Part shown: positions 1-9,349 of the stretch, piece by piece
How positions within the stretch are numbered: the first letter of the stretch is position 1
Layout of the letters: every line of letters starts with the position of its first letter
Source of the DNA: Chitinophaga parva
GTDB taxonomy: Bacteria; Bacteroidota; Bacteroidia; Chitinophagales; Chitinophagaceae
Assembly: GCF_003071345.1 (NCBI RefSeq)
Contig: NZ_QCYK01000002.1
Span: forward strand, 1,798,001 to 1,862,000
Length of the DNA: 64,000 bases
Direction of reading: 5' to 3'
Program-made: the position numbers and the translations under genes
The notes under the pieces: generated by a model
Databases searched by the model: none
Told to the model about the DNA's origin: nothing
Seen by the model: only the letters and a program-made list of their open reading frames with translations

Positions 1-767
1 AGGGCGGTTTTTACGAAAATGGCCTGGTCTTCCGGCAGCATTTTCATGCTGGGGTTATTGCCGGGGTGCAGGGGCTCATTTTGTACCGTGATGGCATCAA
101 CAGGAATATGCAGCTGCTGCATTACCTGTATAAATTTCACCAGGTAGCGGGCGTACACCTGGTAGTACTGCGGTTGCAGGCTTCCGCCGCGGGTATCGCC
201 ATTATCCTTCATCCACACGGGGGCGCTCCAGGGAGAGCCCAGGATCTTCAATGATGGGTTTATTTTAAGGATCTGTTGCAGCACCGGTACCACACTGGTG
301 GCATCCGGTCCCAGGTTAAAGTGGGCCAGGGCCGTATCCGTTTGCCCTGCGGGCATATCGTCATAAGAAAAAGCATGATCATTCATGTCCGACGCGGCAA
401 TGCTGATGCGCAGGTAGCTCATATTCAGCTGGTCTGGCTGGTGGCCAAACAGCTCCTGGAGCAGCTTTGCGCGGGAGGCGGCATCCATCTTCATGATCAG
501 TTGTGCACTGCCCCCGGTGAGGGTGCAGCCAAAACCGTCCATCGACTGGTAGGTTTCCTGACTGTTAATGTGAATGGTGCTGGCGCCGGTTGCGGCACTG
601 GTAAATGCGATGTCTGCCTGTTTTTCCAGGCGGGCGGTGGCATCCGGGTCTGTAAGCCAGTTAGCCACGCCGTGCAGGTTTCCGTTCGTATTGCGGGTGC
701 TTTTGCAGGCCACCATGCCTGCAAAAGCTATCCCGCATGCCATCAGGCGATAATAAGTGCTCTTCAT
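1..767 (-). CDS. GH30 glycoside hydrolase lipoprotein (3' end cut by window edge)
   Basis: Translation of the minus strand from the ATG at 767 gives 255 residues without a stop, running off the window. Residues 1-21 form a lipoprotein signal ending in GMVAC, so the mature enzyme is probably anchored through Cys21. The stretch YQSMDGFGCTLTGGSAQL is the N-terminal part of the GH30 (beta/alpha)8 barrel. VQNEP at 228-232 carries the acid/base Glu231. The nucleophile Glu would lie in the missing C-terminal half. GH30 members cleave beta-1,6-glucans, glucosylceramide or xylans; the specificity cannot be read here. It is the last visible gene of the susC-susD locus, 25 bp after another GH30 gene, so the two are very likely co-transcribed. 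Confidence 0.9.
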   Translation of the reverse strand, partial: MKSTYYRLMACGIAFAGMVACKSTRNTNGNLHGVANWLTDPDATARLEKQADIAFTSAATGASTIHINSQETYQSMDGFGCTLTGGSAQLIMKMDAASRAKLLQELFGHQPDQLNMSYLRISIAASDMNDHAFSYDDMPAGQTDTALAHFNLGPDATSVVPVLQQILKINPSLKILGSPWSAPVWMKDNGDTRGGSLQPQYYQVYARYLVKFIQVMQQLHIPVDAITVQNEPLHPGNNPSMKMLPEDQAIFVKTA

Positions 768-792
768 TTCTTTCTACGCAAAAAAGTCAATA

Positions 793-2241
793 TCAATAAA
801 TAAAGGTGGTCATGGAATGGGCCAGGGACTTGGTTTCCGCGGCTTTGCCATTTACCCACAGGAAGAAGGGTACTTCTTCATCGCTGCGGTTCATTACTTC
901 CACTACGGTCTTACCATCCGGGTTTACAAACGCGGTGGCTTCCAGTTTGCTGCGGCTGGGCGTAGCAGCTACACGCTGCGCGCCGGGACGCACAAATTTG
1001 GAGAAGTGACCGATGTAGTAAAATGCATTGCTGTAATACAGTTTGCCATCCTTGGCGTGCACGGGGGCCATGCAGTAGTTGCCCACGTGGTTGGGGCCGC
1101 CCTGTTCATCCAGCAGGATGTTCCAGTCTGTCCAGCCGGAAGTACCGTTGTTAAAATCGGAGATCATATTCTGGCCATACACTTCACCATACTGCCAGTC
1201 GCTCACTTTATCCCAGTTGAATTTTTCTATACAACCTTCGGTAAACATGAGGGCTTTGCCCGGGAATGCTTCGTGCACGCGGGCCACGTTGTCCAGCATG
1301 CGGAGGCCGCCGGACCAGTTCTCATACCAGTGGAAAGCAATGCCCCACACGTATTTGGCCGCGGCCGGATCATTCAGTACGGCGGACGCACGTTGGTAGA
1401 TCAGGTCACGGTTATGATCCCAGGCCATCAGCTTTTTGCCGCCAAAACCGGCTTTTGCCAGCGTGGGGCCCAGGTAATATTTGATGAAATCCCGTTCTTC
1501 TTCACCGGTGAAAATGCAGGACTCCCATTTCTGGGTGGCCATGGGTTCATTCTGCACGGAAAGGCCCCAGATGGGAATGCCTTCTTTCTCGTATGCTTTG
1601 ATGAATTTGATGTAGTGGTTAGCCCACACCTGGCGGTACTGGGGCAGCAGCTTACCACCCTGCAGTACGTTGTTGTTGCTCTTCATCCAGCCCAGGGGAG
1701 ACCAGGGTGTGGCAAAGACATCCAGCTTGCCCCCGGCCGTTTTCATAGCGGCTTTGATCAGGGGAATGCGGTACTGGCGGTCGTGATCAATGCTAAAGGT
1801 TTTCAGCGCGGTATCGCCATCCTGTACGTAGGCGTAAGAGCTGCTGGAGAAGTCGCTGCTGCCAATAGTGGTGCGCACCAGGGTGTAGCCAATGCCGTCT
1901 TTCTTGTCGTAGTAAGCCTTGAGCAGTTCCTGCTGCTCCGCTGCACCGAGTTTGCCAAATACTTCTGCAGATGCATCGGTAATGGCGCCACCAAAGCCTG
2001 TGATCTTCTGGAAGCGGTGGGTAGGATCTACAAACACACATACCTGCGTTTCCAGGGGCTGGGCCATGGGCGCAAAGTGCAGGGTGTCTGTGGGGGTAAT
2101 GCGTAAAGTAGTATTGGCGGCGGTTTTGTAAACAATGATGCTACGTTTTTCTACAGGCAGGGAATTACGTTGCTGTTGCGCCTGCGCGGTGAGCAGCACA
2201 CTGCAGCCGGCAATGACGCCATACCATTTGGTAAACTTCAT
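793..2241 (-). CDS. GH30 family glycosidase (glucosylceramidase / beta-1,6-glucanase type)
   Basis: The protein has 482 residues, the usual length for GH30. It has a signal peptide (about 1-21, ending AQAQ), the typical opening FQKITGFGGAITDASAE at 77-93, the acid/base Glu232 in VQNEPMATQ, and the nucleophile Glu335 in LMFTEGC. The C-terminal ~80 residues form the small beta domain that packs on the barrel. It is a retaining beta-glycosidase acting in the periplasm or outside the cell. It lies 221 bp after susD, with a hairpin between, and is followed by a second, only distantly similar GH30 gene. The pair suggests division of labour on one glycan, possibly a fungal beta-1,6-glucan; that substrate is inference. 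Confidence 0.95.
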   Translation of the reverse strand: MKFTKWYGVIAGCSVLLTAQAQQQRNSLPVEKRSIIVYKTAANTTLRITPTDTLHFAPMAQPLETQVCVFVDPTHRFQKITGFGGAITDASAEVFGKLGAAEQQELLKAYYDKKDGIGYTLVRTTIGSSDFSSSSYAYVQDGDTALKTFSIDHDRQYRIPLIKAAMKTAGGKLDVFATPWSPLGWMKSNNNVLQGGKLLPQYRQVWANHYIKFIKAYEKEGIPIWGLSVQNEPMATQKWESCIFTGEEERDFIKYYLGPTLAKAGFGGKKLMAWDHNRDLIYQRASAVLNDPAAAKYVWGIAFHWYENWSGGLRMLDNVARVHEAFPGKALMFTEGCIEKFNWDKVSDWQYGEVYGQNMISDFNNGTSGWTDWNILLDEQGGPNHVGNYCMAPVHAKDGKLYYSNAFYYIGHFSKFVRPGAQRVAATPSRSKLEATAFVNPDGKTVVEVMNRSDEEVPFFLWVNGKAAETKSLAHSMTTFIY

Positions 2242-2418
2242 GGTGAAATGCTTTTAGGTGAGATAAGTGTTTTTTACGTGGAAAATGAATGCGGTACAAA
2301 GTACAGGATTCATTGCCAAAAAGAAAGCAAAGGGCCTTTGTAAAAAATACTTTTCGGCGAAAACGTTGTAGCAGTAAAAGTGTACGCTTTACGTTTGCCG
2401 GTTCCCGTTATAAAGTAC

Positions 2419-2450
2419 ACAGGGGCCGGGCTTTGCGGCCGGGCCCCTGT
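2419..2450 (-). terminator. GC-rich hairpin between susD and GH30
   Basis: The arms ACAGGGGCC (2419-2427) and GGCCCCTGT (2442-2450) pair perfectly around a 14-nt loop, 12 bp after the susD stop. On the minus strand no clear T-run follows, so it may act as an mRNA-stabilising or attenuating element that lets susCD be expressed above the glycosidases, rather than as a full terminator. Confidence 0.55.
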
Positions 2451-2462
2451 GGTAAGATGCTA

Positions 2463-3962
2463 TTAGTAGCCCGGGTTTTGTACCAGTTTCGGGTTCAGGT
2501 CTATCTGTTGTTGAGGGATGGGCATCAGCAGGCGGTAGTCAGGTACGCTGTAACCCAGGGAGGTGCCATTACCATCTTTCTGGGCCTGCATTACTTCCTG
2601 TGCCTTGCCGGTGCGCAGAAGGTCAAACCAGCGGATGCCTTCAAAGGCCAGCTCCTGGCGTCTTTCATCGGCAATTACCTGGTTGGCCTGGTCGGCCGTG
2701 GTAGCGGTTTTCGCGGCCAGTCCTACACGGGCGCGCAGGGTTTTTACCAGGTTCATAGCGCCGGCAATATCACCTTTATGCACCAGGGCTTCTGCTTTCA
2801 GCAGCATGATCTCGGGGAGACGCAGCATGTAGAAATCATTGGTGCCGTGGTTAGGATCATTGTACTTGGTAATGAAAGGATAACGGGATACAGCCCAGTA
2901 GCTGTCGTTAAACTGGCCGGTCACGTTCAGGAAGGTGATGGATGCGTGCAGGCGCACACTGTCACCGTCATTCACAAACAGTTTCACGAGATCGTTGGTA
3001 GGCGTGCTGAATTTTTTCCAGCCACCGCCAATGAATTGCTTGGTGGCGTCATCATATCCTACAAAGATGGAAGGTACCCAGTTGCCCACCTTATCACCGG
3101 TATCGTAGCCATCAAACACCATTTCCCAGATCGCTTCTGAATTGCTTTTGTGGGCATTATCCCACAGGAAATTATAGTCGCTCAGCAATGTGTAGCTGGG
3201 GATCACCTTGTCGCAATAGTAGCTTACGGAATCCCAGTTGGGCGTGGGCATGCTGGAATAAACCTTTGCAAGGGTAGCCCATGCAGCGCCTTTGGACACG
3301 ATGTATTTGGAGGAAGTGGCGCCCACGTCCTGCGCATTGTCCTTCGCATACCACAGGTCGTTCAGGATGGCTTCGTATACGGAATCCACGCCGGAACGGG
3401 GTTTTAGGGAGGTCTCGATCAGCGTTTCCGCGGTGCTGTTGTCAGACGGTACCAGTTTCAAGGGAACCCCACCATACAGTCGCACCAGGTCAAAGTAGTT
3501 GAAGGCACGCATGAACATGGCTTCTGCCAGGATCTGTCTGCGGCGGGTTTCGTTCAGGGCGGCGTCCTTGCTGCGGCTTACGTTCTGGATGGTTACATTG
3601 GCGCGGCCAATGAAAGAATAGGCATCAGCAAAGTCGCGGTTCACGTTCCCGTTCAGGGAGTTGGCTGTGAATTTGTCCAGGGTGATATTATCCGCGTTGT
3701 CGCCACCTGCATAGCAGTTATCGGAGATCACATCGCCATTGGTGATCTTGTCAAATACAGACCATTCCAGGTTGTCAGCCTTGTAGTAGCGGTACAGGCC
3801 TGCCACGGACGCTTCTGCGTCCGCGGCGGAAATGGATACGCTGGTATCAGTGGAGTAGATGCCCTGTGTAGTCGGATTTTTATCCAGCAGTTTAGAGCAG
3901 CTGCTCATTACACCGGCAGCCATCACTATCACGGAGGCGTTATAAAGAAATTTATTTTTCAT
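2463..3962 (-). CDS. susD: SusD/RagB family outer-membrane glycan-binding lipoprotein
   Basis: The protein has 499 residues. The lipoprotein signal is MKNKFLYNASVIVMAAGVMS followed by Cys22 (lipobox VMSSC). The N-terminal region of the family (LLDKNPTTQG onwards) is followed by TPR-type helices (AEAMFMRAFNYFDLVRLYGG, residues ~167-186). The C-terminal SusD block includes LRLPEIMLLKAEALVHKGD and ends ADERRQELAFEGIRWFDLLRTG, which is diagnostic of the family. The role is to bind glycan at the cell surface and act as lid of the SusC transporter. It is encoded 50 bp downstream of susC in one operon, with the GH30 enzymes after it. Confidence 0.97.
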   Translation of the reverse strand: MKNKFLYNASVIVMAAGVMSSCSKLLDKNPTTQGIYSTDTSVSISAADAEASVAGLYRYYKADNLEWSVFDKITNGDVISDNCYAGGDNADNITLDKFTANSLNGNVNRDFADAYSFIGRANVTIQNVSRSKDAALNETRRRQILAEAMFMRAFNYFDLVRLYGGVPLKLVPSDNSTAETLIETSLKPRSGVDSVYEAILNDLWYAKDNAQDVGATSSKYIVSKGAAWATLAKVYSSMPTPNWDSVSYYCDKVIPSYTLLSDYNFLWDNAHKSNSEAIWEMVFDGYDTGDKVGNWVPSIFVGYDDATKQFIGGGWKKFSTPTNDLVKLFVNDGDSVRLHASITFLNVTGQFNDSYWAVSRYPFITKYNDPNHGTNDFYMLRLPEIMLLKAEALVHKGDIAGAMNLVKTLRARVGLAAKTATTADQANQVIADERRQELAFEGIRWFDLLRTGKAQEVMQAQKDGNGTSLGYSVPDYRLLMPIPQQQIDLNPKLVQNPGY

Positions 3963-4009
3963 GATGTTATTCAGTTTTGAATGTGCTTAAAAGAAATGCC
4001 GGTACGCTT

Positions 4010-6991
4010 TTATTTTAAACTGATGTTGATACCTGCCAGGATGGTTTTTGCCTGCGGGTAAGCACCATTGTCAATACCCAGTGACACGTTCCGGTCTACG
4101 CTGCTCGCGGTGGAGTTAGTGTAGCTGCTCACTTCGGGATCAAAGCCGGTATACTTGGTGATGGTAAACAGGTTCTGACCGGAGACGTACACTGATGCTG
4201 CGCCGATACCGATGTGATCCAGGATGCGCTGGGGGATGTGGTATGCCAGCGTGATCGTTTTGAAACGCAGGTAAGAACCATTTTCAACAAAACGGCTGGA
4301 CACTACAGAGTTGTCAACGCTATTGGGGCTTACGGCCGGGATATCGGTCTTGTCACCCGGATGCTGCCAGCGGCGCAGTACCGCAGTGCTTTGGTTAGAA
4401 GTATTCATCATGCCTTCCAGTTCTGTACGCAGACCGTTGTAGATCTTGTTGCCCTGGGAGCCCTGGATGAATACAGACAGGTCAAAGTTCTTGTAGTTCA
4501 CGGTGTTGGTCATGCCGTAGGTGAACTTTGGTTGTGCATTGCCCAGGAAGCGGCGGTCAGAAGGTTTGGTGCCGCTGTAAGGCACGGCCTTGCCATCGCT
4601 GGTGAGGTATAGCTGTGCACCGGTGTTGGGGTCCACTCCAGCGGCCTCGTAACCGTAAAATTCACCCAGGGGCTTGCCTACAGCCAGGTTGATGGCATTG
4701 CCGCGGGCATAGATATTTCCATAGATCGGCATGGCGGTGATGCCATTTTCCAATGCCAGGATCTTGTTCTGGTTGAAGGAGATATTGAAATCGGTGGTCC
4801 AGTTCACTGCCTTGCCAACAATGTTTTTGCTGGAAACAGCCAGTTCCTCACCGATGTTGCGCATGCTGGCATTGTTCATCAGTACGGACTGTACCAGTTC
4901 ACCGGAAAGGGTAATGGGCAGCAATACGTTCTTGGTGTTTTTCCAGTAGAAGTCACCGGTTACAGACAGGCGGTTGTTCAGCAGCGTGGCGTCAAAACCA
5001 ATGTTTGTCTGGGTGGTGGTTTCCCATTTCAGGTTCTGTAGTGCAATGGAAGAGGGCGTAAAGGTCAGTGACCCGTTGCTGATTCCGTAATCCAGGAGGC
5101 TCAGGTGGGAATAGCTGCCAATGCCTTCCTGGTTACCGTTCTGGCCCCAGCCGGCGCGGATCTTCAGGTCATTGATAAAGCGGATGTCTCTCATGAAATC
5201 TTCCTGAGAAATTCTCCAGCCGGCAGATACGGACGGGAACACCGCGTTACGGTTGGCGGTAGAGAATTTGGAGGACTGGTCATTACGGATATTGGCCTCC
5301 AGCAGGTATTTGCCATCATAGTCGTAATTGATCCTGCCCAGGTAGGAGATGAGCGCCCATTGGTCCTGGCTGATAGTGGGAATGCCTTTGGTCAGCGCCA
5401 GTTGCCACATGGTATTGAAGGGCAGATGACGGTACTGGGGATCCAGGCGGTTGGCGTTGATGTAAGTCTGCTGCCAGTCAGAGTTCTGGGCAGTCCAGCC
5501 GGCCAGGGCGCCAAAATTACTCTTGCCCCAACGGTGGTTGTACTTCAGGGTTTGCTCACTCAGCCAACTCAGTTCTGTGGAAGTGGTCTGGGAAAGTGCA
5601 CCGCCCTGGCCGCGACCGTAGTTGGTCAGGAACGGATCCAGGAAATAAGTGCTCTTATTGTTCTTATAGTCAATACCAAAACGGGTAGTGAACACCAGGT
5701 CTTTGTAGAACTTGATGTCTGCACCGAGGTTGCTTACCAGGCGGTCGTTAGTGTTGGCCGTGCGGGAGCCGATGATGGCACCCAGCGGGTTTTCCCAGCC
5801 GGTGGAGGGGTTGGCACCGATCCAGCCGTTTGCCTGGTATTGCGGCACGGTGGGAGGTGTGGTCAGCGCGGAGGCCACCACGCCGCCTTTGGCTGCGCTC
5901 AGGTTATCGCTTACGTCATTATTGGTAACGCGGGAAATGATCGTGGAAGAGGTTACATCCAGCCATTTGGTCACGTGGCTGTTCAGGTTTACGCGGCCAT
6001 TAATGCGGTCAAAGTTGGCCGGGCGTATCATACCGGTTTGCTTGTTGTAATCCAGTGCCACATAATGCTGGGTCTTTTCAGTGCCGCCGGATGCCGCTAC
6101 GTGGTAGTTTTGCTGGCTGCCATGGCGGAACACCTGGTCCGGCCAGTTGATATTGGTAGCATTTACCAGTGAGTCGGAAATCGTGCCGGCACCATAGCTT
6201 TCATTCATATAGGCCTGGTATTGCTTGCCATTCAGCACGCTCACCATGTTAGTGGGCTTGCTGTCGCCCCAATAAGCGGAGGCCTCGATTTTGGATTTAC
6301 CAGCGGTGCCTTTCTTGGTAGTGATGATCACCACACCGTTCGCAGCGCGGGTACCATAGATCGCAGTGGAAGCCGCGTCTTTCAATACGGAAAAAGATTC
6401 GATGTCATCTGCGCTATAGGCGCTGATGTCCGGGGTAATGATGCCATCCACTACGTACAGCGGATCGTTACCGGAACTGATGGAAGAGGAGCCACGGATA
6501 CGGATGCTCAGGCCTGCACCGGGCTTACCGGATACAGAGGTCACCTGCACCCCGGCGGCCTTGCCCTGCAACGCTTCTGCTGCGTTCACGATCGGGCGGT
6601 TGGCAATATCAGCGGCAGTTACCACGGATACAGCACCGGTCAGGTCCTTCTTTTTCTGGGTACCGTACCCCACTACCACCACCTGGGTCAGATCAGTGCC
6701 GGCGGTGCTTAAGTGCACCACGATATTCTCCCGGCCACCAATAGCCACGGTCTGGGCTTTATAACCAATAAAAGAAAATTCAAGCGAGGCATTTCCGGGG
6801 GCATTAATGTTAAAGGCGCCCTTTGCGTCTGTGGTGGTACCGGAATTAGTACCTACCAGCCGGATGGTAACGCCGGGCAACCCGTTGCCCAGGGTATCGC
6901 TCACGGTACCATGTACGGAGATGTTTTGCGCAATGGACAGGGACGTAACTGCCATCAGCAAGGCCAGGAAGGCCAGGAACTTTTGCTTCAT
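4010..6991 (-). CDS. susC: SusC/RagA family TonB-linked outer-membrane transporter
   Basis: The product is a 993-residue TonB-dependent receptor of the SusC class. It has a signal peptide (MKQKFLAFLALLMAVTSLS, cleaved after AQ), a carboxypeptidase-regulatory-like domain (~residues 24-100, VHGTVSDTLGNGLPGVTIRL), and the conserved junction QVVVVGYGTQKKKDLTGAVS. A plug follows (VNAAEALQGKAAGVQVTS) and then a 22-strand barrel ending in aromatic-rich strands. I chose the ATG at 6991: a TTG three codons upstream is also open, but only the ATG gives a normal signal peptide. It imports oligosaccharides with its SusD partner. A good promoter match lies about 130 bp upstream. Confidence 0.97.
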   Translation of the reverse strand: MKQKFLAFLALLMAVTSLSIAQNISVHGTVSDTLGNGLPGVTIRLVGTNSGTTTDAKGAFNINAPGNASLEFSFIGYKAQTVAIGGRENIVVHLSTAGTDLTQVVVVGYGTQKKKDLTGAVSVVTAADIANRPIVNAAEALQGKAAGVQVTSVSGKPGAGLSIRIRGSSSISSGNDPLYVVDGIITPDISAYSADDIESFSVLKDAASTAIYGTRAANGVVIITTKKGTAGKSKIEASAYWGDSKPTNMVSVLNGKQYQAYMNESYGAGTISDSLVNATNINWPDQVFRHGSQQNYHVAASGGTEKTQHYVALDYNKQTGMIRPANFDRINGRVNLNSHVTKWLDVTSSTIISRVTNNDVSDNLSAAKGGVVASALTTPPTVPQYQANGWIGANPSTGWENPLGAIIGSRTANTNDRLVSNLGADIKFYKDLVFTTRFGIDYKNNKSTYFLDPFLTNYGRGQGGALSQTTSTELSWLSEQTLKYNHRWGKSNFGALAGWTAQNSDWQQTYINANRLDPQYRHLPFNTMWQLALTKGIPTISQDQWALISYLGRINYDYDGKYLLEANIRNDQSSKFSTANRNAVFPSVSAGWRISQEDFMRDIRFINDLKIRAGWGQNGNQEGIGSYSHLSLLDYGISNGSLTFTPSSIALQNLKWETTTQTNIGFDATLLNNRLSVTGDFYWKNTKNVLLPITLSGELVQSVLMNNASMRNIGEELAVSSKNIVGKAVNWTTDFNISFNQNKILALENGITAMPIYGNIYARGNAINLAVGKPLGEFYGYEAAGVDPNTGAQLYLTSDGKAVPYSGTKPSDRRFLGNAQPKFTYGMTNTVNYKNFDLSVFIQGSQGNKIYNGLRTELEGMMNTSNQSTAVLRRWQHPGDKTDIPAVSPNSVDNSVVSSRFVENGSYLRFKTITLAYHIPQRILDHIGIGAASVYVSGQNLFTITKYTGFDPEVSSYTNSTASSVDRNVSLGIDNGAYPQAKTILAGINISLK

Positions 6992-7000
6992 AACGTGCAA

Positions 7001-7333
7001 GATGTTTTAGAAAAAGGGATACGATCGTCGGTTTAGATTATGGAACATTGGCCGTGGTAATGGTTGCAGCTAAACAACCTGGAAGTTCATAACGGAGCCG
7101 ATTTAATAACACAATTTTAACAAGACAAAATTAAGGGGTAGGGATGGAGAAAAACAAATAAATTTTTATGTAAACGATTGATTTTTAATTAGTTGATTGA
7201 ATTTTGATGCGGTTGGGTACCGTGAAGGCTAAAATAACAATGGGCTGATAACTAACGGGTTATTGAAATGGAACTAAGCAGGATCGGTTTTTATTGATAC
7301 GCCTCCATACAAGTGAAAAAAAGAGCTGAAAAG
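7001..7333. other. Intergenic region upstream of susC
   Basis: About 330 bp of AT-rich sequence without a coding region. It contains the susC promoter (7126-7157) and, at its far end, the 3' side of the receptor gene that stops at 7334. No convincing terminator is visible after that receptor gene, so some read-through into susC is possible. Confidence 0.6.
7126..7157 (-). promoter_or_regulatory. Bacteroidota-type promoter of susC
   Basis: On the minus strand a TTG (7155-7157) is followed after 21 bp by TAATTTTG (7126-7133). This fits the Bacteroidota consensus TTG-N17-23-TAnnTTTG. Transcription would start near 7119, leaving a leader of about 130 nt before the susC ATG at 6991. Confidence 0.65.
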
Positions 7334-9253
7334 CTATAACACCAGCTTACTCCACCCTCCCGCATCGGCGGTTTTCAACTCCTTTTTCCGTTCCTCCATT
7401 ACAGATTTCACCTTATGCTGGTAACTCCAGCAGGTGCTCTGGCGGATGTCCAGCAGCTCACTCAGCTTGTGGGAAGAGATCTTCCCCTTGCTCGTATAAA
7501 TAAGAAATACGATATAAAAGGCCTTATTAATGGGGATACGGGTGTTCTGGAAAATGGTATTGGCCAGCACGGATTCCTCGTAGCTGCACCGGGAGCAGCG
7601 CCGGCTGAAGGGCGCATGGCCGGCAAAGTAATGCTCATGGCCACACTTATAACAATGGTACCCCTGCTGCCACTTCAGCTCCGCCAGGAAGCGGAAGCAG
7701 CTTTCATTATCCGGGTAGGTCCGGCTAAATTCCTCAAAATCCACGGGGGCGCTCAGCGCACGGGCGCGGCTTACCTTTTCCACGTTGTGCAGCAACTGCT
7801 GGTTATCTTCTTCCAGCAGGGTGTTCATGCGGAGGATTTCCTCGGACTGGAGCTTCAGCAACTGGTTGGCATCGTTTAGCTCCTGGTTCTGGGCCTCGAT
7901 GAGGGAATTTTGAGACAATAGTTCCTGGTTCTGCGCCTCGATCAGGTGGTTTTTCTCCACCAGCTCCTGGGTGCGCTCTTTTACCTGCTGCTCCAGCTGC
8001 TGGTTGATGCTGTCTTTCAGCCTTGCATTGGCCGTCATTTGCCGGATGATCTCCTGCTGGGCTTTTTCTTTTTTCTTTTTCAGGAGGCGCAGCTTATCGC
8101 CAATGGCAAAGGAGAGGAAGAACATTTCCAGGATAAAACAGAAACTCAGGCTGTAGTAACTCACCGCCCCAAAATTCAGCCAGCTATACCCCAGCATGAT
8201 AAAGAACTTCAGCATAAAGCCGGCAAACAGGAAGCTGTATCCCAGCACAAAGAAGCGGGCCGCCCGGTAGCCGGTACGGTAAATATAAATGCCGCTGTAA
8301 AAAGCCAGTGCCAGCGGGACGATCTCGATGAACTTATAATTGAACCAATACTGGTTAAAAAGAAGGCAGATCAGGAAAAAGGCGACCCGCGCTATGATCA
8401 CCCCGATGATCAGCTTATTGAGCCGGGGCGCGCGGGCCCGTACATACAGCAGGGAGCGGGTAAATGCCAGGGCAAATACGCTCATGCAACACAGCGGCAC
8501 CGCATAGGCATACTGGTTCCAGCGCGGGGCATCCGGCCAGATGTACTGGTAGGCAATACCATCCGTGCTCATTTCAAAAAAAGCCACGCTGATGATATAT
8601 AAAATATACCACAGGTACTGGCGCTGCCGCATGGTGATGAACATGATCAGGTTGTAAAAGCAAAAGATCAGGATCATCCCGTAAAACAGGCCAAAGGTGA
8701 TGTACTCCGTAAGCGCGTAGGCGATGAACTTATTGATGCTGCGCAATACCACGATCATATCTGCCGTCTGGGCGGAGCGTACCCGGAAATAGTACACAGA
8801 CTCGCCGGGATAGCTGTTGTCCAGCTTCAGTTCAAAATTCTTGTGGCGGAAGGTGCGCTGGGAAAAAGGGTAGGCATCTCCCAATTGTACCAGGTGGTAT
8901 TGGTGATTACTGTCTGGCAGGAAGGCCTGCAGGTCGTCTATGGTCTGGTCAAAGAATTCCAGGATGTATTGCTTGTCCAGCCCGGGGTTGCGGCGGATCT
9001 TAATGCGGTACCAGTAGTAAATATTGGGCTTGCTGTTGCCTGGCGTGCTGGTCCTGCTGGCTTTGAAGGCGGTATCCGGCAGGGCCAGGATCTGCTCCAG
9101 GGTGTGGGGCTGACGCCCGTCTTCCAGCCACTGGATCTCCTGGAAGGTAAAGATATGCTGGTCTTCCTGCGCGCTCACGCCCACGGCCTGCTGGGCATGG
9201 GTGGCAAACGGCATCAAGTATAACAGCAGCAAAACGATCCTTCTCATCAGCAT
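7334..9253 (-). CDS. 7TMR-DISM receptor fused to an IS1595-type zinc ribbon and HTH
   Basis: Starting at the ATG at 9253 (639 residues; the ATG at 9247 is equally possible), the protein has five parts. They are a signal peptide, a 7TMR-DISMED2-like sugar-binding-type periplasmic domain (~30-165), seven membrane helices (~180-385), a long coiled coil rich in repeats of EAQNQEL (~390-510), and a C-terminal domain. That domain has a four-Cys zinc ribbon (Cys534, 537, 553, 556) followed by an HTH-like segment (KLSELLDIRQSTCWSYQHKV). This tail matches the N-terminal DNA-binding half of IS1595-family transposases, but the DDE catalytic domain is absent. The ATG at 9292 is excluded because a promoter -7 box lies inside that extension. 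The likely role is a membrane signal receptor that touches DNA directly. It sits upstream of the susC locus and may control it; that is inference. Confidence 0.85.
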   Translation of the reverse strand: MLMRRIVLLLLYLMPFATHAQQAVGVSAQEDQHIFTFQEIQWLEDGRQPHTLEQILALPDTAFKASRTSTPGNSKPNIYYWYRIKIRRNPGLDKQYILEFFDQTIDDLQAFLPDSNHQYHLVQLGDAYPFSQRTFRHKNFELKLDNSYPGESVYYFRVRSAQTADMIVVLRSINKFIAYALTEYITFGLFYGMILIFCFYNLIMFITMRQRQYLWYILYIISVAFFEMSTDGIAYQYIWPDAPRWNQYAYAVPLCCMSVFALAFTRSLLYVRARAPRLNKLIIGVIIARVAFFLICLLFNQYWFNYKFIEIVPLALAFYSGIYIYRTGYRAARFFVLGYSFLFAGFMLKFFIMLGYSWLNFGAVSYYSLSFCFILEMFFLSFAIGDKLRLLKKKKEKAQQEIIRQMTANARLKDSINQQLEQQVKERTQELVEKNHLIEAQNQELLSQNSLIEAQNQELNDANQLLKLQSEEILRMNTLLEEDNQQLLHNVEKVSRARALSAPVDFEEFSRTYPDNESCFRFLAELKWQQGYHCYKCGHEHYFAGHAPFSRRCSRCSYEESVLANTIFQNTRIPINKAFYIVFLIYTSKGKISSHKLSELLDIRQSTCWSYQHKVKSVMEERKKELKTADAGGWSKLVL

Positions 9254-9270
9254 GTATGGTGGCAAGGGCG

Positions 9271-9278
9271 CAAAGATA
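9271..9278 (-). promoter_or_regulatory. -7 promoter box TATCTTTG of the 7TM receptor gene
   Basis: TATCTTTG on the minus strand is an exact TAnnTTTG match ending 17 bp before the ATG at 9253. It rules out the upstream ATG at 9292 as the start. No clear TTG is seen at the -33 position. Confidence 0.5.
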
Positions 9279-9298
9279 CGACCAGGGGGCATAAAAAG

Positions 9299-9324
9299 AG
9301 CCGGTAATTGCTACATCACCGGCT
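9299..9324 (-). terminator. Terminator of the desaturase gene
   Basis: AGCCGGT (9299-9305) pairs with ACCGGCT (9318-9324). Read on the minus strand, the hairpin is followed by CTTTTT. It lies 26 bp after the desaturase stop and separates that gene from the receptor gene promoter. Confidence 0.75.
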
Positions 9325-9349
9325 TTCCTTTATCTGTAAGATCAAATTT

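Noticed and set aside
7334..9253. An IS1595 insertion sequence
   Set aside because: Only the zinc ribbon and HTH are present, inside one continuous receptor frame; no transposase catalytic domain or terminal inverted repeats were seen.
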